64,000 nt of DNA from Micractinium sp. NFX-FRZ (GCA_029339195.1 JAPTJF010000031.1:124001-188000), one strand, 5' to 3'; counted from the stretch's first letter, positions 11,514-31,588 are shown. The notes: generated by a model not told the origin, from the letters alone. Translations and numbers: made by a program.

Positions 11514-14500
11514 TCAGTACGTCGGCTGGAAGGTGCGGGTCTGCACGCTGTCTGCAAACACGACGTGGGGCGGGCTCATGGCGCCCATGCCGCCCGGGCC
11601 GCCGCCGCCCCGCGCCAGCGGCACCTGCAGGCTGCCAGAGCGCGCCGAGGCAAAGGCGCTAGGCGGCATGCCGCCGTCTGCTGCCGCCTGCTGCGCCTGC
11701 TGCTGTGCCTGCTGTGCCGACAGCGACTCGGCGATGCGCAGCGAGTTGAAGAGCGAGGGGATGTGCTGGTGCTCGCTGCCGTCGCCTGCACGAGGGGCAG
11801 CGCAGAGGGAGGGGGCAAGAGGCTTTCAGGAGGTGCCGTGCAGCACAAGCCCCTATACCCAAGTCCGAAAAGCGATTTCACGTCAAGCACATCTACGGGG
11901 GGCACTCGTACAGCTTGTGCACCCTGCACTCTCTTCCTGTCCTCACCCTGCACCCACCCACGCGTGCTCCCACCCCGCATCGCCCGCCCCACCCAGGCGC
12001 CCCAATCCAGCAATGCCGGCAGCCCGCAGCGGCAGAAGCCTGCACCTGGGCTGTTCCCTCCAGCATACAAGCAGGAGCTCCCATGGTCGTCAGCAAGCCA
12101 CAGCCGGGGACATCACACCTCCAGCATGCAAGCAGAAACTCCGCTCCTCATCCAACTACAGCCGGGGACATCACACCACCGTGGCAGCGCCCCACCCTAC
12201 CCACCCAGGTATTGGTTGAGCGAGGCGGAGCGGTCCTGGTACAGGCCATCCTGCGGGTGCGGCAGGCTGCGGCTGCGGGTGAAGGAGGTTCCGCCGGAGG
12301 GGCCGCCGGCGCCGCCGGCGCCGCCCCCCGACCCCACCATCGGAGCAAGGGTGCGCCGGTCAGACCAGTTGATGCCGTTGACCAGAGCAGAGCCCTGCCG
12401 GCTGGGCGGGCCCTGGCGCTCGGGGTCCTGTCGACCGAAGGGGAGGCGGGGCAGGGGCAGAGGGGGAGGGCGAGTACGTTGGTGCGGCGCGCGGGCGGGG
12501 GCGGGGGACACGGCCAGGCGGCGTGGGGGCCACAACCGAGAGTAAGTTTGCTCGCTGTGGGCGCGGCGCAGGCGACCAGGCTGGATACAGCAGCACAGCT
12601 GGGGCTAGAAACGTCCCCCCGACAACAACTGGGTTGCCACAAACAATGGCACCGCTTGGCCACTCAGCTGCTGCCCTATCCGCACCCAGCTGACGCCCTT
12701 CACAAGCCAGCACCTCACAGCCAGCCAGTGATCAAAGGGACCACAACTGCCAGTTCGGCTCACCACAAACGAGTGCAGCGCTTCTCCAATGAGCTGCTGC
12801 TCGGCGCTGGCGCTGCGCGGGCTGCCGCTCGATTTGGAGCCCCCCGCCGTGCCCGTCGTGAAGGTGCGCTGCGCCTGCAGCGGCACCGCGGCCCGCGGGC
12901 CGGCCTCCGCCAGCGCAAAGCCCGACTCCGGTGGGTAAGCGGCGCTGGCAAAGGGAGACGACATGTCCGGGAGGGGGAGGGAGGGGTAGGAGGAGACGCC
13001 GCCAGAGCCGGCTCCGGCGGCAGCCGCTGCATGCGCGCCCGCCGACAGCAGCAGCTGCTCAGGGGAGAAGGATGGGGAGGTGATGCCGGCGGCGGAGGCC
13101 GTGGCGGTGAGCGCCTGCTGGATGGCCGCTGCGTGCGCCGCCTGCTGCTGGCTGCTCAGCTGCTGCACCAGCTGCGCCTGCTGCGCATTCTGCAGCAGCA
13201 GCGCGGCGTACTGCTGGCTCAGCATGTCGGTCTGTGCGCTCTGCGCCGTGCTGGCCTGCAGCTGCGCCAGCGCCAGCGCCTGTTTGGCCAGCTGCCCCTC
13301 CACCGCCTGCTTGAGGGCCACTAGCTCGGTGATGGTCATCTTGGACACCAGGGCGTCATACTCTGCAGGAGGCAGACAGGGTGGGGCGAGCGGGTGGGGA
13401 GCAGGGCCACATGTGTGTTTTAGGGAGGGACGGGGGAAGGTTGGACACCAGGGCGGCGTACTCTGCCAGAAGCAAGGGCAGGGAAGGAAGGGGAATGGGC
13501 GGGTGAGGGAGAAAGGGTGGGGAGCGGGGACGCTGCAAATGTGTCGGGAAGGGAGAGAGGAGGGGAGGTTTCAGACCAGGGCGTCGAACTTTGCAGGAAG
13601 CACCGCTGCCCCACTTGTCCCGCCCACTCAACACCCCACCCATACGGCAGCAGCCCCCCCGCCTTGCCCCCGCACACAGCCTGGAGTCCGCCTCCCACCT
13701 GTCGCGCCGCTGGGCGGTGGCCCGCTTGTCGACCGCCGCCGCTGCTGCTGAGACGAGTGCATGGAGATAGGGAGGGAGGAGGCCTGGTTGAGGCCGCTGC
13801 CCTGGGGCGGGCCGCCGCTGCCCCCAAGCGTGGCGGTCAGGTTGGAGGCGCTGGGGGTGCGCACCAGCCCCTGGCTGGTGGCAGAGGCAAAGGGGGAGAG
13901 CCCCGCGCCGCCGTCGCCGCTGCCCAGAGGTGCGGGCGGCGGCGGGGTGGCGCGCCCCGCGCCGCCGGGGCCGGGGGCGGGCACCGACGAGGCGGTGGCG
14001 AGGGTGCCGGGCGCGTGGCCCTCGGCGCGTGCCTTGGCTCGCTGGCTCTTGATCGCCTGCAGCGCTTCCGCATCGACCTTGCTGCAGGGCAGGAGGAAGC
14101 AGGGCGGGGGCACGAGGTCGCAACGCGACATGATGCTGACACATTGACGCTGGCATGTCATTCTGCTGCCTGCCTGCCAGGTCATTCTGCTGCCTGCTGC
14201 TCGCTCGCCTTGCTGCTTCACAAATGGGCCAGCTGCAGCACATCCCTGGCTGCTGCCCTGCCTGCCAGCTCAAATGCCCAACATCAACCCCCGTTTTCTG
14301 CCGCTGGTACAGCCCACATGGCAGCCAGGCGCCAGGCAGGCACAACAGGGCACGTACCGTGACTTGGACACGATTGCCGACACGCCCGCCAGCGCCTTGA
14401 GCGCGCTGCTCTTGGCGTCTACGTCCTTCTTGGGGACGCCCCCCGGCCCCACCATGCCCCCCTCCAGAGAGCCCCCCGCCGACACGCCGTGCTCCAGTTC

Positions 14501-14725
14501 CCCGCTGCCGCTGGAACCGCGCGGCGGCAGGCCCAGGGAGTTGGGGCCGCTGCCCGCGCTGCCGGCGGCCTGCTCGGAGCCTGTGCCCGAGGTGGAGCCC
14601 TGGGAGAGGACGCTGTTGCCGCTGTCTGCCCGGCTGGGCAGGTCGAGCGCGACGAGCAGGTGCGTCGTGGGCGGTGCTGCTGGCAGCGGCGGTGGCGCCG
14701 CGGCGGCGGTGGCCGCCTCGCTCAT
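11514..14725 (-). CDS. Unrecognised Gln/Ala/Ser-rich protein, possibly coiled-coil
   Basis: Five exons close in frame (614 aa): 14725-14358, 14081-13699, 13362-12764, 12427-12205, 11785-11514. The first part is Ala/Pro/Ser/Gly-rich, then KVDAEALQAIKSQRAKA, then a Ser/Gly-rich stretch. Exon 3 begins EYDALVSKMTITELVALKQ and continues into a Gln/Ala/Leu-rich helix with many QQ pairs, which could form a coiled coil. The C-terminal part holds GINWSDRRTLAPM, LFNSLRIAESLSAQQAQQ and the end RTFQPTY. I recognise no family. The Gln-rich helix with disordered flanks would fit a regulatory or RNA-binding partner, but this is only inference. Two decayed copies of the exon 3 start lie just upstream of it, at about 13475-13440 and 13605-13567. 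Confidence 0.7.
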
Positions 14726-15144
14726 CGAAGGCCGCTGCCGCTCCGTGTATTGGCCTCTAATAGGTCACTGCTACTGGGTGCGAGCTGCAAACCTGCGTTC
14801 GGAGGCGTCAGGCCAGGCTTTAGGGTTGTGCCCCTTGAGACGCTTCGGGCCAACAAGCACCACGGGCACTATGGGCCGGAGCTGTTGAAGATGGCCCTGC
14901 AAGCGCTGCACGCGAGGAGAGCGACGGGTCCGGCCCCAAACGGGCGCCAAGCTACCGCGCGCACCCTCCGGTGCCGCTCACACGCCGTGCTCACTGTCCG
15001 TGCGCCGTGCAGCCCACCAACAAATGGCCCGGGGTGCGTTCGGCGGACGCAAGCGACAGGGCGGCCCCCAAGACTGCAACTTGCTGCCATTGGCCGCGGG
15101 GCCACGCACCTCATGGCTCTCAGAGCATGGCGGCGCGCCGGCTT
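14726..15144. other. Intergenic region upstream of the 14725 start
   Basis: About 420 bp between two same-strand (-) genes. It should hold the promoter and leader of the 11514-14725 gene and the 3' end of the gene above. I see no clear motif or other ORF in it. Confidence 0.35.
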
Positions 15145-16362
15145 TCAAAGGCGTGCCGAGAGTGCGACGGAGACAACACTGGCTGCGGGCGGACACGAGA
15201 GCGAAGCCTTGTGCGGGGCTCGCGTTGCGCTTCGAGACTGCGACGTGTGACGAACAAACTGCCAAAGATGGGCGGAGCAAGATGTGCACGCAACAGGGGC
15301 AGCCTCAGATGGGGGACTCTGCGCCCCCCCGGCCTGGAAGGGACACTGCTTTGCAAATGCCATCACGATTACGGGCTCTGCATCTGCTTCTCCAGAGATC
15401 AAGTCGGGAGGTAGCGGATCCTTGGTTCCCAGGTTGCAACACCGGACGAGCTGCCGCTCGTAGCTGCTGGTTTTGGCAGCGGGGGCGTTGCCGGCGTTGC
15501 CGCACGGCGCCACTGCGCACCCGCAACCCCGCAGCTTCGTCTGCGTCCCGCCGCCCCCACTGCGGCACCAGCATGCCTACTGCACAGAGCACAGAGCCCT
15601 TTGAGCTGCCAAATCCGACCCCGCTGGCGAGCGCTGCTGCCACCGGTTGCAGCGGGCGCACCCCCCTTGCACAGGTTCCTTGCGGCTGCTCCCTGCCCCC
15701 CTCCTCAGCTCCCATCCTCCCCCACCCCCACTTGAGCTTACCTCCGGTGCCCATAGCGCCCAGGTTCAAGTGCAGGGGCTGGTCGTTGTAGGGCGGGTGG
15801 GCACCGACAGGCGAGCCGGGGCTGGGCTGCTGAAGGACACCAGAGGCACACACTCCCGCTTGGCATGGAGCCCTTGCAGCCTGGGTCGGGCCTGGTGATG
15901 GCGGGCAGGCGGGAGGACGGGCAGCACACTTGGCTTGCAAGGATCGAGGAGCTGCAAACATGGCTCGACAACGCCTCCAGGGGCCAGGCCACATCGATGG
16001 GGGGCATGCACAGTGCTTGGCCGCCAGCGCACCTAGGGAGGGCATCCGGGGAGTGTGCCCTGATCCCCAATCATCACATGATGTCCCCGGCGGCAGCCGA
16101 CAGGGCAGCCCCACCCGTTGCTCCGATGCTCTGAACAGTTACGGACATGCCACGGTCACAGTATGCAGGCAGGCGGGAAGGCAACAGGGCAGATGGGCAC
16201 ATTGGTGGGTCGCACTTGGACCCAGCAGCGGGTGGCAGCTCCCTGGGTGCACCTCATCCACCCATCCGCCAACACCCACGGTACCTGGCAGCACGAGCTT
16301 GCATGAGCAGCTTGCGCAGACACAGTGGCCCACAAGAGCGCGACGACAGTGACAGGGAGCAT
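15145..16362 (-). CDS. Predicted small secreted protein, unrecognised
   Basis: Three exons close in frame: 16362-16285, 15829-15742, 15512-15145 (177 aa). Exon 1 encodes a classic signal peptide, MLPVTVVALLWATVSAQA, followed by AHASSCCQ and a GTACCG donor. Exon 2 is bounded by a CAGCAG acceptor and a GTAAGC donor and encodes PSPGSPVGAHPPYNDQPLHL plus NLGAMGTG. Exon 3 continues with CGNAGNAPAAKTSSYERQLV and RCCNLGTKDPLPPDL, with paired Cys residues, then a less protein-like tail. That tail may be 3' UTR if another intron exists. The acceptor of exon 2 is a NAGNAG site (one Gln more or less). No family recognised. The signal peptide and splice sites are seen; secretion is inferred. Confidence 0.5.
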
Positions 16363-17238
16363 CCTGGAGGTGCGGGGGCGGCCAGCGCTGGCGCCGGGAG
16401 TGCAAGTTCCCAGCAGATTGGAGCGCCTGCCTGCATACCCTGGGTTGCATAGCATCACAACAGGTTCTCCCCGCTGCTATGGGAGGCTCCGTGTCAAACT
16501 TGCGCGATCACAAACAGAGCAGAGGGGTGCGGGACCACACCAGAGCAGGCCCACAGCGGTGCCGGCGGCCAGCACCCAGGCGCCTGATGGAGCAAACTGT
16601 CTGATAACTGGACTACGCTGCACACATTAAACATTACCAGTGCTGGCAGGTGGACATCCCCTCGGCGGCACGCGGCCCTGCAGCTCCCGCCCGCACCGAC
16701 TTGGATGCGCCACTTCGATGCCCCAGCACAGCCACTGCCTCCGCCAGCCTGCCTGCCTGCCCGTCTTCTGATGCCTGTCTTTGGGTTCTTAATTCTCTGG
16801 AACCAAAACAAACTATCCTGACTGTTCTTTTTGAGGGTTACGTGAGCCCGGTCGCCAGGGGGTCAGCAGGTTGTACACAGGGGACGAGGCGCGGGGCACA
16901 AAATGGCACAAGCAAGGCTGTCAGGGGGGAGGGGTCAAGGTGGTGGATGAGCGGCGAGGCTTGCGTGAAGCCCTTGATCCTGCAACTTTCAGATGGTATA
17001 CGCTTGACACGGCCTCCTATAAGTATGTCTGCCCAGGCTGGGCCCCAGCAGTGGCAAAGGGATCCCAGCACGCAGCATGGGCACCCGCAGAAATCGGGGC
17101 GCCACCCGCTCCTTTCACATTTCCAGCATCTTCCAGCTCTTCTGCACTGTCTGGCTTGCCCATAGCGTCGCGCATTGACCCTGCGCCGCACCCCACCAGC
17201 AGGTCCTCCCACCGCCCCAGCACCACAGCGCCCGCACA
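16363..17238. promoter_or_regulatory. Divergent 5' region between the secreted-protein gene and the plastid membrane-protein gene
   Basis: This 876-bp gap separates two head-to-head starts. About 16780-16850 is locally AT-richer. I see no ORF with support and cannot point to a defined promoter element. Confidence 0.35.
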
Positions 17239-18160
17239 ATGAGCCTGGCAGCCTGCAGCAGCTGCCGCAGCAGCGCCATTACCAGCAGGCCGTTCCTGCC
17301 TGCGCAGCGGCCAGCAGCGGGGCGGCGGCAGCAGCGGCGTGGCCTGGCGGCGCCGGTGGCGGCACTCGACCCTGCCACTGTCTATGCTGTGACCCAGCAA
17401 GGCATTGCCTACGGTGCGCACGTGCTTGAACATTGACTCAGATGGGGTGTATTCCCAGGGTTCAACACCACCTGTCCATTGCCGCTGATCCTTCGACGCT
17501 GCCCCCCGCTCGCTTGCCGCACGTGGCACCCGCTTGCTGCTTGCCGCTGACCGCCCACTGCTGCCCACTCTTCCTGCTGCCTGCTGCAGTGGCGGTGCTG
17601 GGCGGCGAGGCGGCCTTCACAGGGCTGAACACCGATGCTGCCACACCGGGGCGCCCCACGGTGCAGCAGACGCTGATTGGCGCGGGGGGCACGCTAGCGG
17701 TGAGAGTAGCCGCTGCATGCGCACACACTGTCCGGGTTGCTGGAGTGCCCTGGCTGGAGGGATTCCATCAAGAGCACACATTTGGACGCCTAACAGCCAG
17801 CCTGGCATCTCCCCTGGGCCCTTGGCAACAGCTTGCCTTGCCCCGCCCGCCCTCCCACCCACCGCACGCCCCGCGTTTTAGCCATCCACTCGCCCCCGCC
17901 CCGCACCGCTCCCCCCTCTGTGCGCACAGGCGGTCGCCCTGGTGCAGCTGGGGCAGGAGGGCATCGTGGGTGCTGCCGGCTGCGCGGTGGGCGGGCTGAC
18001 GGGCGCCATCATGCTGACCAACATGATCCAGCGCACCAGGGCGACACCCTACAACCCCAACGACTGGCCCGGGGCCAAGGCCTGGCCCGCCACCATGGGG
18101 CTCATCTCCTTCTTCAGCCTGGCAGTCTTCTTCCAGGCACTGGTGGCAGCCCTCAAGTGA
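17239..18160 (+). CDS. Small predicted chloroplast membrane protein, unrecognised
   Basis: Three exons close in frame (171 aa): 17239-17413, 17590-17699, 17930-18160. The first ~42 residues (MSLAACSSCRSSAITSRPFL, then QRPAAGRRQQRRGLAAPVAA) are rich in Ser/Arg/Ala and lack acidic residues, like an algal chloroplast transit peptide. The mature part starts near LDPATVYAVTQQGIAY. It has hydrophobic Gly/Ala-rich segments (TLIGAGGTLAAVALVQLG, then IVGAAGCAVGGLTGAIML) and a C-terminal membrane helix (GLISFFSLAVFFQALVAAL). Between them is a polar loop (QRTRATPYNPNDWPGAK). The size and layout suggest a small thylakoid or envelope protein. I do not recognise the family. The last ~30 bp including the stop are duplicated right after it. 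Confidence 0.72.
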
Positions 18161-19335
18161 CGGCACCAACGCTGGTGGCAGCCCTCAAGTGACGGCAGCA
18201 ACTCGTCACGTCACAGTGAGGGGCAGTGCAGCCCGCCCGCTGGCTGGCTGCGGACCCCGCAGGCGGGGGAGGGCAGGGAGACGTGCTGCGGCAAGGGGCG
18301 GCGGCCACGGCGGCAGGAGGGGACAAGCGCAGCACAGTGGAAGCTGGCGCGTGTCGGCAGCCTATCTGCCCCAAGCTCTTGATCCTGCCCCCATGCTTGT
18401 CTGTGTGTGCTTCATTTCATTGGATTTCCTGCCCACCCTGCAACACCAGCAGCAAGCCACAGTGGGGGCGGGAGGTCCGAGGGGAGCAGCCAGAGATGCA
18501 GGGGTGGCGGCTGTATGGCGGCTGGGCAGAGCTGTATGCCTGCCAGAGAGAACTGACCCATGTTGTAGAGGTTTTACGCACCACAGACCAGGCCTACCCC
18601 CGTCAGCTTCAAGCTGTGAGGGCAAGGACGGCAGCCAGACCCGACCAATGGGGTGAGCAACGGACGCACCCCCTGCCCCTCTGCAGTGGTGTACGTGAAC
18701 ATGCTTGGGGCAACATTTATTGGAACACCAGTTGCTGATGCATTTGCCATGTCTGCATCGCCAGCACGAAGCAGTACAGGCCTGGGCGTCTGGCTGAGGG
18801 CTGCCCAGTGCTCGGGCAGCCCAACCGCCGCCGTCCGGCATGGGCAGGCACACCGCCTGTGTTCTGCCAGCTTCACGTTATCCATGTTGCAAGGGTCTGC
18901 ACATACATTCACCTTCACCAATGTGCTGCCCTCAAAGAAGCTTGGGAGGTCCCTGGACCCACACATCCGACTGCCGGAGGCTCCGCCGCAGTTGCCTGCC
19001 GGCTGGCGCCGGCTGCCTTCCCAAGTGCAGGTCCCGCCCCTGCTTGCTCGGGTGCGTTTCAGATCCGTTGGGGGGTATTACGATGCAAACACTTGCACAT
19101 AACCGTCTCTGGAACGCGTGCATGGGAATGGCGGCGCGCTGCGATGTCTCCAGAAGTGCGTGCCGTGCTGGGCTACAAGACGGTGGCTCCACTCGCCTCC
19201 CGCCGCCTTCCCGCTCGCTCCTGATCCAATTGGAGCTGCACACTGCTAGCAGACAGCCCCCAGTGATCAGCGCAGCAGCGCAGCGAGCCCATCACATTTC
19301 CGTCTCCCTTCTGCGAGTCTAAGACCTTTGCAATC
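18161..19335. other. Intergenic region upstream of HSP90
   Basis: It begins with a copy of the preceding gene's 3' end (18169-18200). A CCAAT sits near 19224. I looked for tandem GAA/TTC heat-shock elements within ~300 bp of the HSP90 start and found no convincing array. At 18687-18765 a stretch could read VVYVNMLGATFIGTPVADAF after a CTGCAG acceptor, but I could not link it to a gene. Confidence 0.35.
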
Positions 19336-28234
<8,899 letters not shown>

Positions 28235-28244
28235 TCCAATTAAA

Positions 28245-28480
28245 ATGTTTTTTTGTTTGTTTCAGAGGGACATCCTCCCTGCGCTCCCGCTCTCTTCATC
28301 CCTTCCGCTCCGTTTCTGCACCCCGCTTTCATGCCCCTGACGGGAGCTGCATGCAGCTTCCATGCAAAGCCCAAAGCTTGCTCCACTCGGTTGCAACACG
28401 TAAAGTCTGTGAGCAAGTCTGAGCACACAAGGCGGGGCTGGGTTGTCCGGCGGCAAGGGGCACTGCTTGCAAGCGGCGGC
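28245..28480. mobile_element. Dispersed repeat copy 1, oligo-T/TTTG-edged, 11 bp after the HSP90 stop
   Basis: This 236-bp block is nearly identical to 30069-30311, with a few substitutions and a TTTG-unit length difference. It starts ATGTTTTTTTGTTTGTTTCA. On the minus strand this edge reads as an A/CAAA-rich tail, as in non-LTR retroposons (LINE/SINE type). I found no tRNA-like A/B boxes or ORF of a reverse transcriptase, so the class is inferred only from the tail. A shared duplicated 3' UTR segment is the alternative. Confidence 0.55.
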
Positions 28481-29071
28481 GTCTGCAAGGGGCACTGCTT
28501 GCATGGGGGACCTTCCTTTCCTCCGACCTGGCGGCGCTCCTTTTGAACCACCTCTCTTGGCTATTGCGATAGCTCTCTTTTCCTCACTTCGTCACAGGCA
28601 GGCAGCAGCTGCAGGCAGCCGTGCACGAGCAGCGCCGACCTCAGTCGGGACTTCAAAGTCGAACGACCCAGCCGCTGCGGAGGAGGACGAGGTGCGGCCC
28701 TCCTGCGCCCCTTGCTCGCTCCATATGCATCAAGGGCCACTCCCTGCGAGGCCCTCCCAGCGGCTGGGCGGAGGGGTGGCCCTGCCAGGCGAAGTCCAAC
28801 TGCCAGGACTGCCCCCGGATCAGCAGAGGGCCCTTTGCCGCCCTCCCATGCCCCTCCTGAGCCCACCGCTGCCCGCCAGTCCCCTCCCGAGGCGCAGGGT
28901 CGGAGCCGCCCCCCGCCGCCCCCGCCGCCCGCGGCCGCCTGACGCCGCCCGCCGCAGCTTTGTCAAGGTTGGTGGGGCGGGGCCTGGGCGGGGCAGAGAG
29001 CGTGCAGCCAGCACTTGCAGGGTGCGGGTGCGCTCAAACAATTCACCGCCCGCCCCCGCTGCCCCCCGCAG
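28481..29071. other. Region between repeat copy 1 and the cysteine-rich gene
   Basis: It probably holds the promoter and leader of the 29072 gene. A CAAGGGGCACTGCTTGCA segment is duplicated near 28455 and 28487. A CCGCAG acceptor directly precedes the 29072 ATG, so an upstream non-coding exon is likely. Confidence 0.35.
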
Positions 29072-30471
29072 ATGGCCGGGCCGAAGAAGAGCGACTCGCA
29101 GAACCTTGCAGGTGCAGCGGCGGCGGTGGCCAAGAAGTTCGCCAAGGAGGGCAAGGAGCCATTCGAGGTGGGTTGAGGTGGGATGGGGTGGCAGGCTGCT
29201 GGGGTGCGGGCAGAGCTGCGGCGGCGCCGCTTGCAAGCCTTGCGCCCTGCCCGTTCCCTTGCGCTGCCCCACGCCGATTGCTCACCCCGCTTGCGCCTCC
29301 CGCCCGCCTGCAGGTGCGCGGCTACAGCTGCGACAACGATTCTTACCGCAACAAGGCGCAGGCGGCTCACGTCACTTGCTTCTTCGTGTGCCCCAAGTGC
29401 GCCGCCAACGCTAACAAGCTGGTCAAGATGGTCCAGACGGCCGCAAGCTTTGACCTGTGCCGCGCTTGCGGCAACAGCAAGGCGCACCTCAAGGTGGGGG
29501 GGGGATAGGGGGGGTGAGGTAGAGGGAGGAAATGGGAGGAGGGAGAGGGAGAAAAGGAGGGAAAGAGAAGGGACGGAGAGATGGAGGGAGAGAATGGGGG
29601 AGGGCGGGAACCCCTCTGCCTCCCTTCCCCCTCTTGTGCGCTCTCCCGCCGCCAGCCCCTCCCCTCCCCGCCCACCCCCTCCCCTCCCTGCCCTTTCCCT
29701 CCCCGCAGCGCGAGGGCATGGCGGGCGTCACCAAGTTCCTGGAGGAGCCAGCCCCTCCCCGCCCAGCTCCTCCCCTCCATGCCCCTCACAGCCCGTCCCC
29801 TCCCCTCCCTGCCCCTCACAGCGCTGCCCCTCCCCTCCCCCCTGCCTGCCCCTCCTCACCCCGCCCTCCCCTCCCTGCCCTTTCCCTCCCCGCAGCGCAA
29901 GGGCGAGCAGGGCGTCATCGACTACCTGCACGAGCGCTGCGCCGGCCTGGAGGGGATGAAGATCAAGGTAGTGGAGTACGAGTACCACACGAACTGCGCC
30001 ACCATTTGGCCGCAGATGTGCACTGTCAGCATCTCCTGCGCTAACAACTGCGGCGACGTGGTCACGTTATGCTTTTTTTGTTTGTTTGTTTCAGAGGGAC
30101 ATCCTCCCTGCGCTCCCGCTCTCTTCATCCCTTCCGCTCCGTTTCTGCGCCCCGCTTTCATGCCCCTGACAGGAGCTGCATGCAGCTTCCATGCAAAGCC
30201 CAAAGCTTGCTCCACTCGGTTGCAACACGTAAAGTCTGTGAGCAAGTCTGAGCACACAAGGCGGGGCTGGGTTGTGGGAGGCGGCAAGGGGCACTGCTTG
30301 CAAGCGGCGGCCTGCAATCCCACGCTTTACACCCGTCCTGCCCTGGCCACACATGGGTGTCGTCGGCACACATCCACTGACCTGTGCCGACCCCCCAACG
30401 TGCTTGGTGCATCCACAAACACACATGCACACCCGCATTTCATTCGGCCCTCTCAGTCAATTCACGTGTGA
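29072..30471 (+). CDS. Unrecognised cysteine-rich, probably zinc-binding protein; 3' end runs into a repeat
   Basis: Exons 29072-29167, 29314-29493 and 29896 onward join in phase 0. The start is MAGPKKSDSQNLAGAAAAVA, followed by a Lys-rich stretch. The core has two CxxC knuckles 31 residues apart (CPKC and CRAC) and a further Cys-rich end, with CATIWPQMC and SCANNCGD. Metal binding is likely from the Cys spacing. I do not recognise the family. After NNCGDVVT the frame continues without a stop into the dispersed repeat at 30069 and stays open to 30471. So the native C-terminus is either ~14 residues into the repeat-adjacent sequence, extended by repeat-derived residues, or lost through insertion. 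A second copy of the exon 3 start (REGMAGVTKFLEE) lies at 29709-29748 with its own acceptor. Confidence 0.5.
30069..30311. mobile_element. Dispersed repeat copy 2, at the 3' end of the cysteine-rich gene
   Basis: This 243-bp block is nearly identical to 28245-28480, 1.8 kb away. It begins ATGCTTTTTTTGTTTGTTTG, one TTTG unit longer than copy 1, and ends at GCAAGCGGCGGC like copy 1. It interrupts, or forms, the end of the reading frame of the 29072 gene. Confidence 0.6.
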
Positions 30472-31588
30472 AACGCACCGCATGAAAGCACAGCAGAGAA
30501 AGGGCAGGGAAGGGTTCACACACCAGCGCTTGGACGCAGGTTTAACCGCTAGTAATACTGAGGAACTCAAGAGGCAGGAGGCCGCAACGAGCAAGCCAGC
30601 AATGAGGGGAACACGGTGGGCACGGGGACAGTGCAGCGGCAGGGGAGGGGGCAATGCACAGAGCAGTGCCCAGCCACAGCCGGAAGCCGGAATGCAGGAA
30701 GGCAGCCGAATGCTCCTGCCAGAGGTGGTCCCAACGGAGCGCTGGGAAGGAGGTTCATTCATCAGGCAGCAGTGCAATGCACGCATGCGCCAGGCCTCAC
30801 AGGAGGCGCACATGTCAGGCGCGAATGTGTGCCAACAAACAGAGCGTGGGGGCGGCATGCTGGGGGGGGAAGAAAGGGCGTGGCTTCAGGAAGCCAGCGG
30901 GGCAGCAAGCTGCACAGAACAGCCGGCGGCTCCCATTGCTGGGAGGGCTTGTGGGGTCCTATCGAGGAGCGGGGGGGAATGGGCGCGGACGTGGAGGCGG
31001 GTTGGGAGGCGGAGGAGAAGGGGGAGGGGGAGGAGGCCGGGGGGGAGGAGGCGGGGGGGAAGGGTTTGGAGGCGGGGGGGGAGGTGATGGTGGGCGAGGC
31101 GGGGGGCTGGGAGCAGGGGGCGGGGGGCTGTACGCCTCAGCGCTGCCCTCCCCCTCCATCATGTAGACATGCAGGGTGGGGCTGCCCGACTGGGGCGGGA
31201 CGGAGAAGGGCCCTGCACGGTAGGAAGCAGGGACTCCAGCTGTGTGCATGATGGCAAAATTCTGCCACCCAGGGGTGGCCTAGGCCCGGGGCCAGCTGGG
31301 GAGCCGCCCCCACCCCCCCAACTGCATAGCTTCAACGGGCCACGTTTTTCGGCCCATGAGACCCCCCTGACCCTCCCGCCCCAGCGCGCACGGGGCCAGG
31401 CTGCATAGCTACTACCGTCCACCCCTCTCGGCCCGTGCATCCCTGGCAGCCGCAGCGCCCCACCGCCCACTGGCCTAGAAAGGGGCACGAGAGCACTGCA
31501 GAGGCAGGGGGCTTGAAGGCGCAGAGGGGGGTAGCAATGCGCAGGCGGGGCCCTGGAGCTTGTGGCAGATGGGAGGGAGCTCCACCGC
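30472..31588. other. Convergent intergenic region, partly poly-purine
   Basis: It lies between the 3' ends of the cysteine-rich gene (+) and F-box/LRR paralog A (-). From 30965 to 31130 the plus strand is a long G/A-rich tract (GGGGGA and GGAGG repeats). It is probably UTR and spacer. ORFs here are composition-driven, and I see no supported gene. Confidence 0.45.

Noticed and set aside
19040..19335. Heat-shock element array upstream of HSP90
   Set aside because: Only scattered single GAA or TTC units, no three-unit array in proper spacing.
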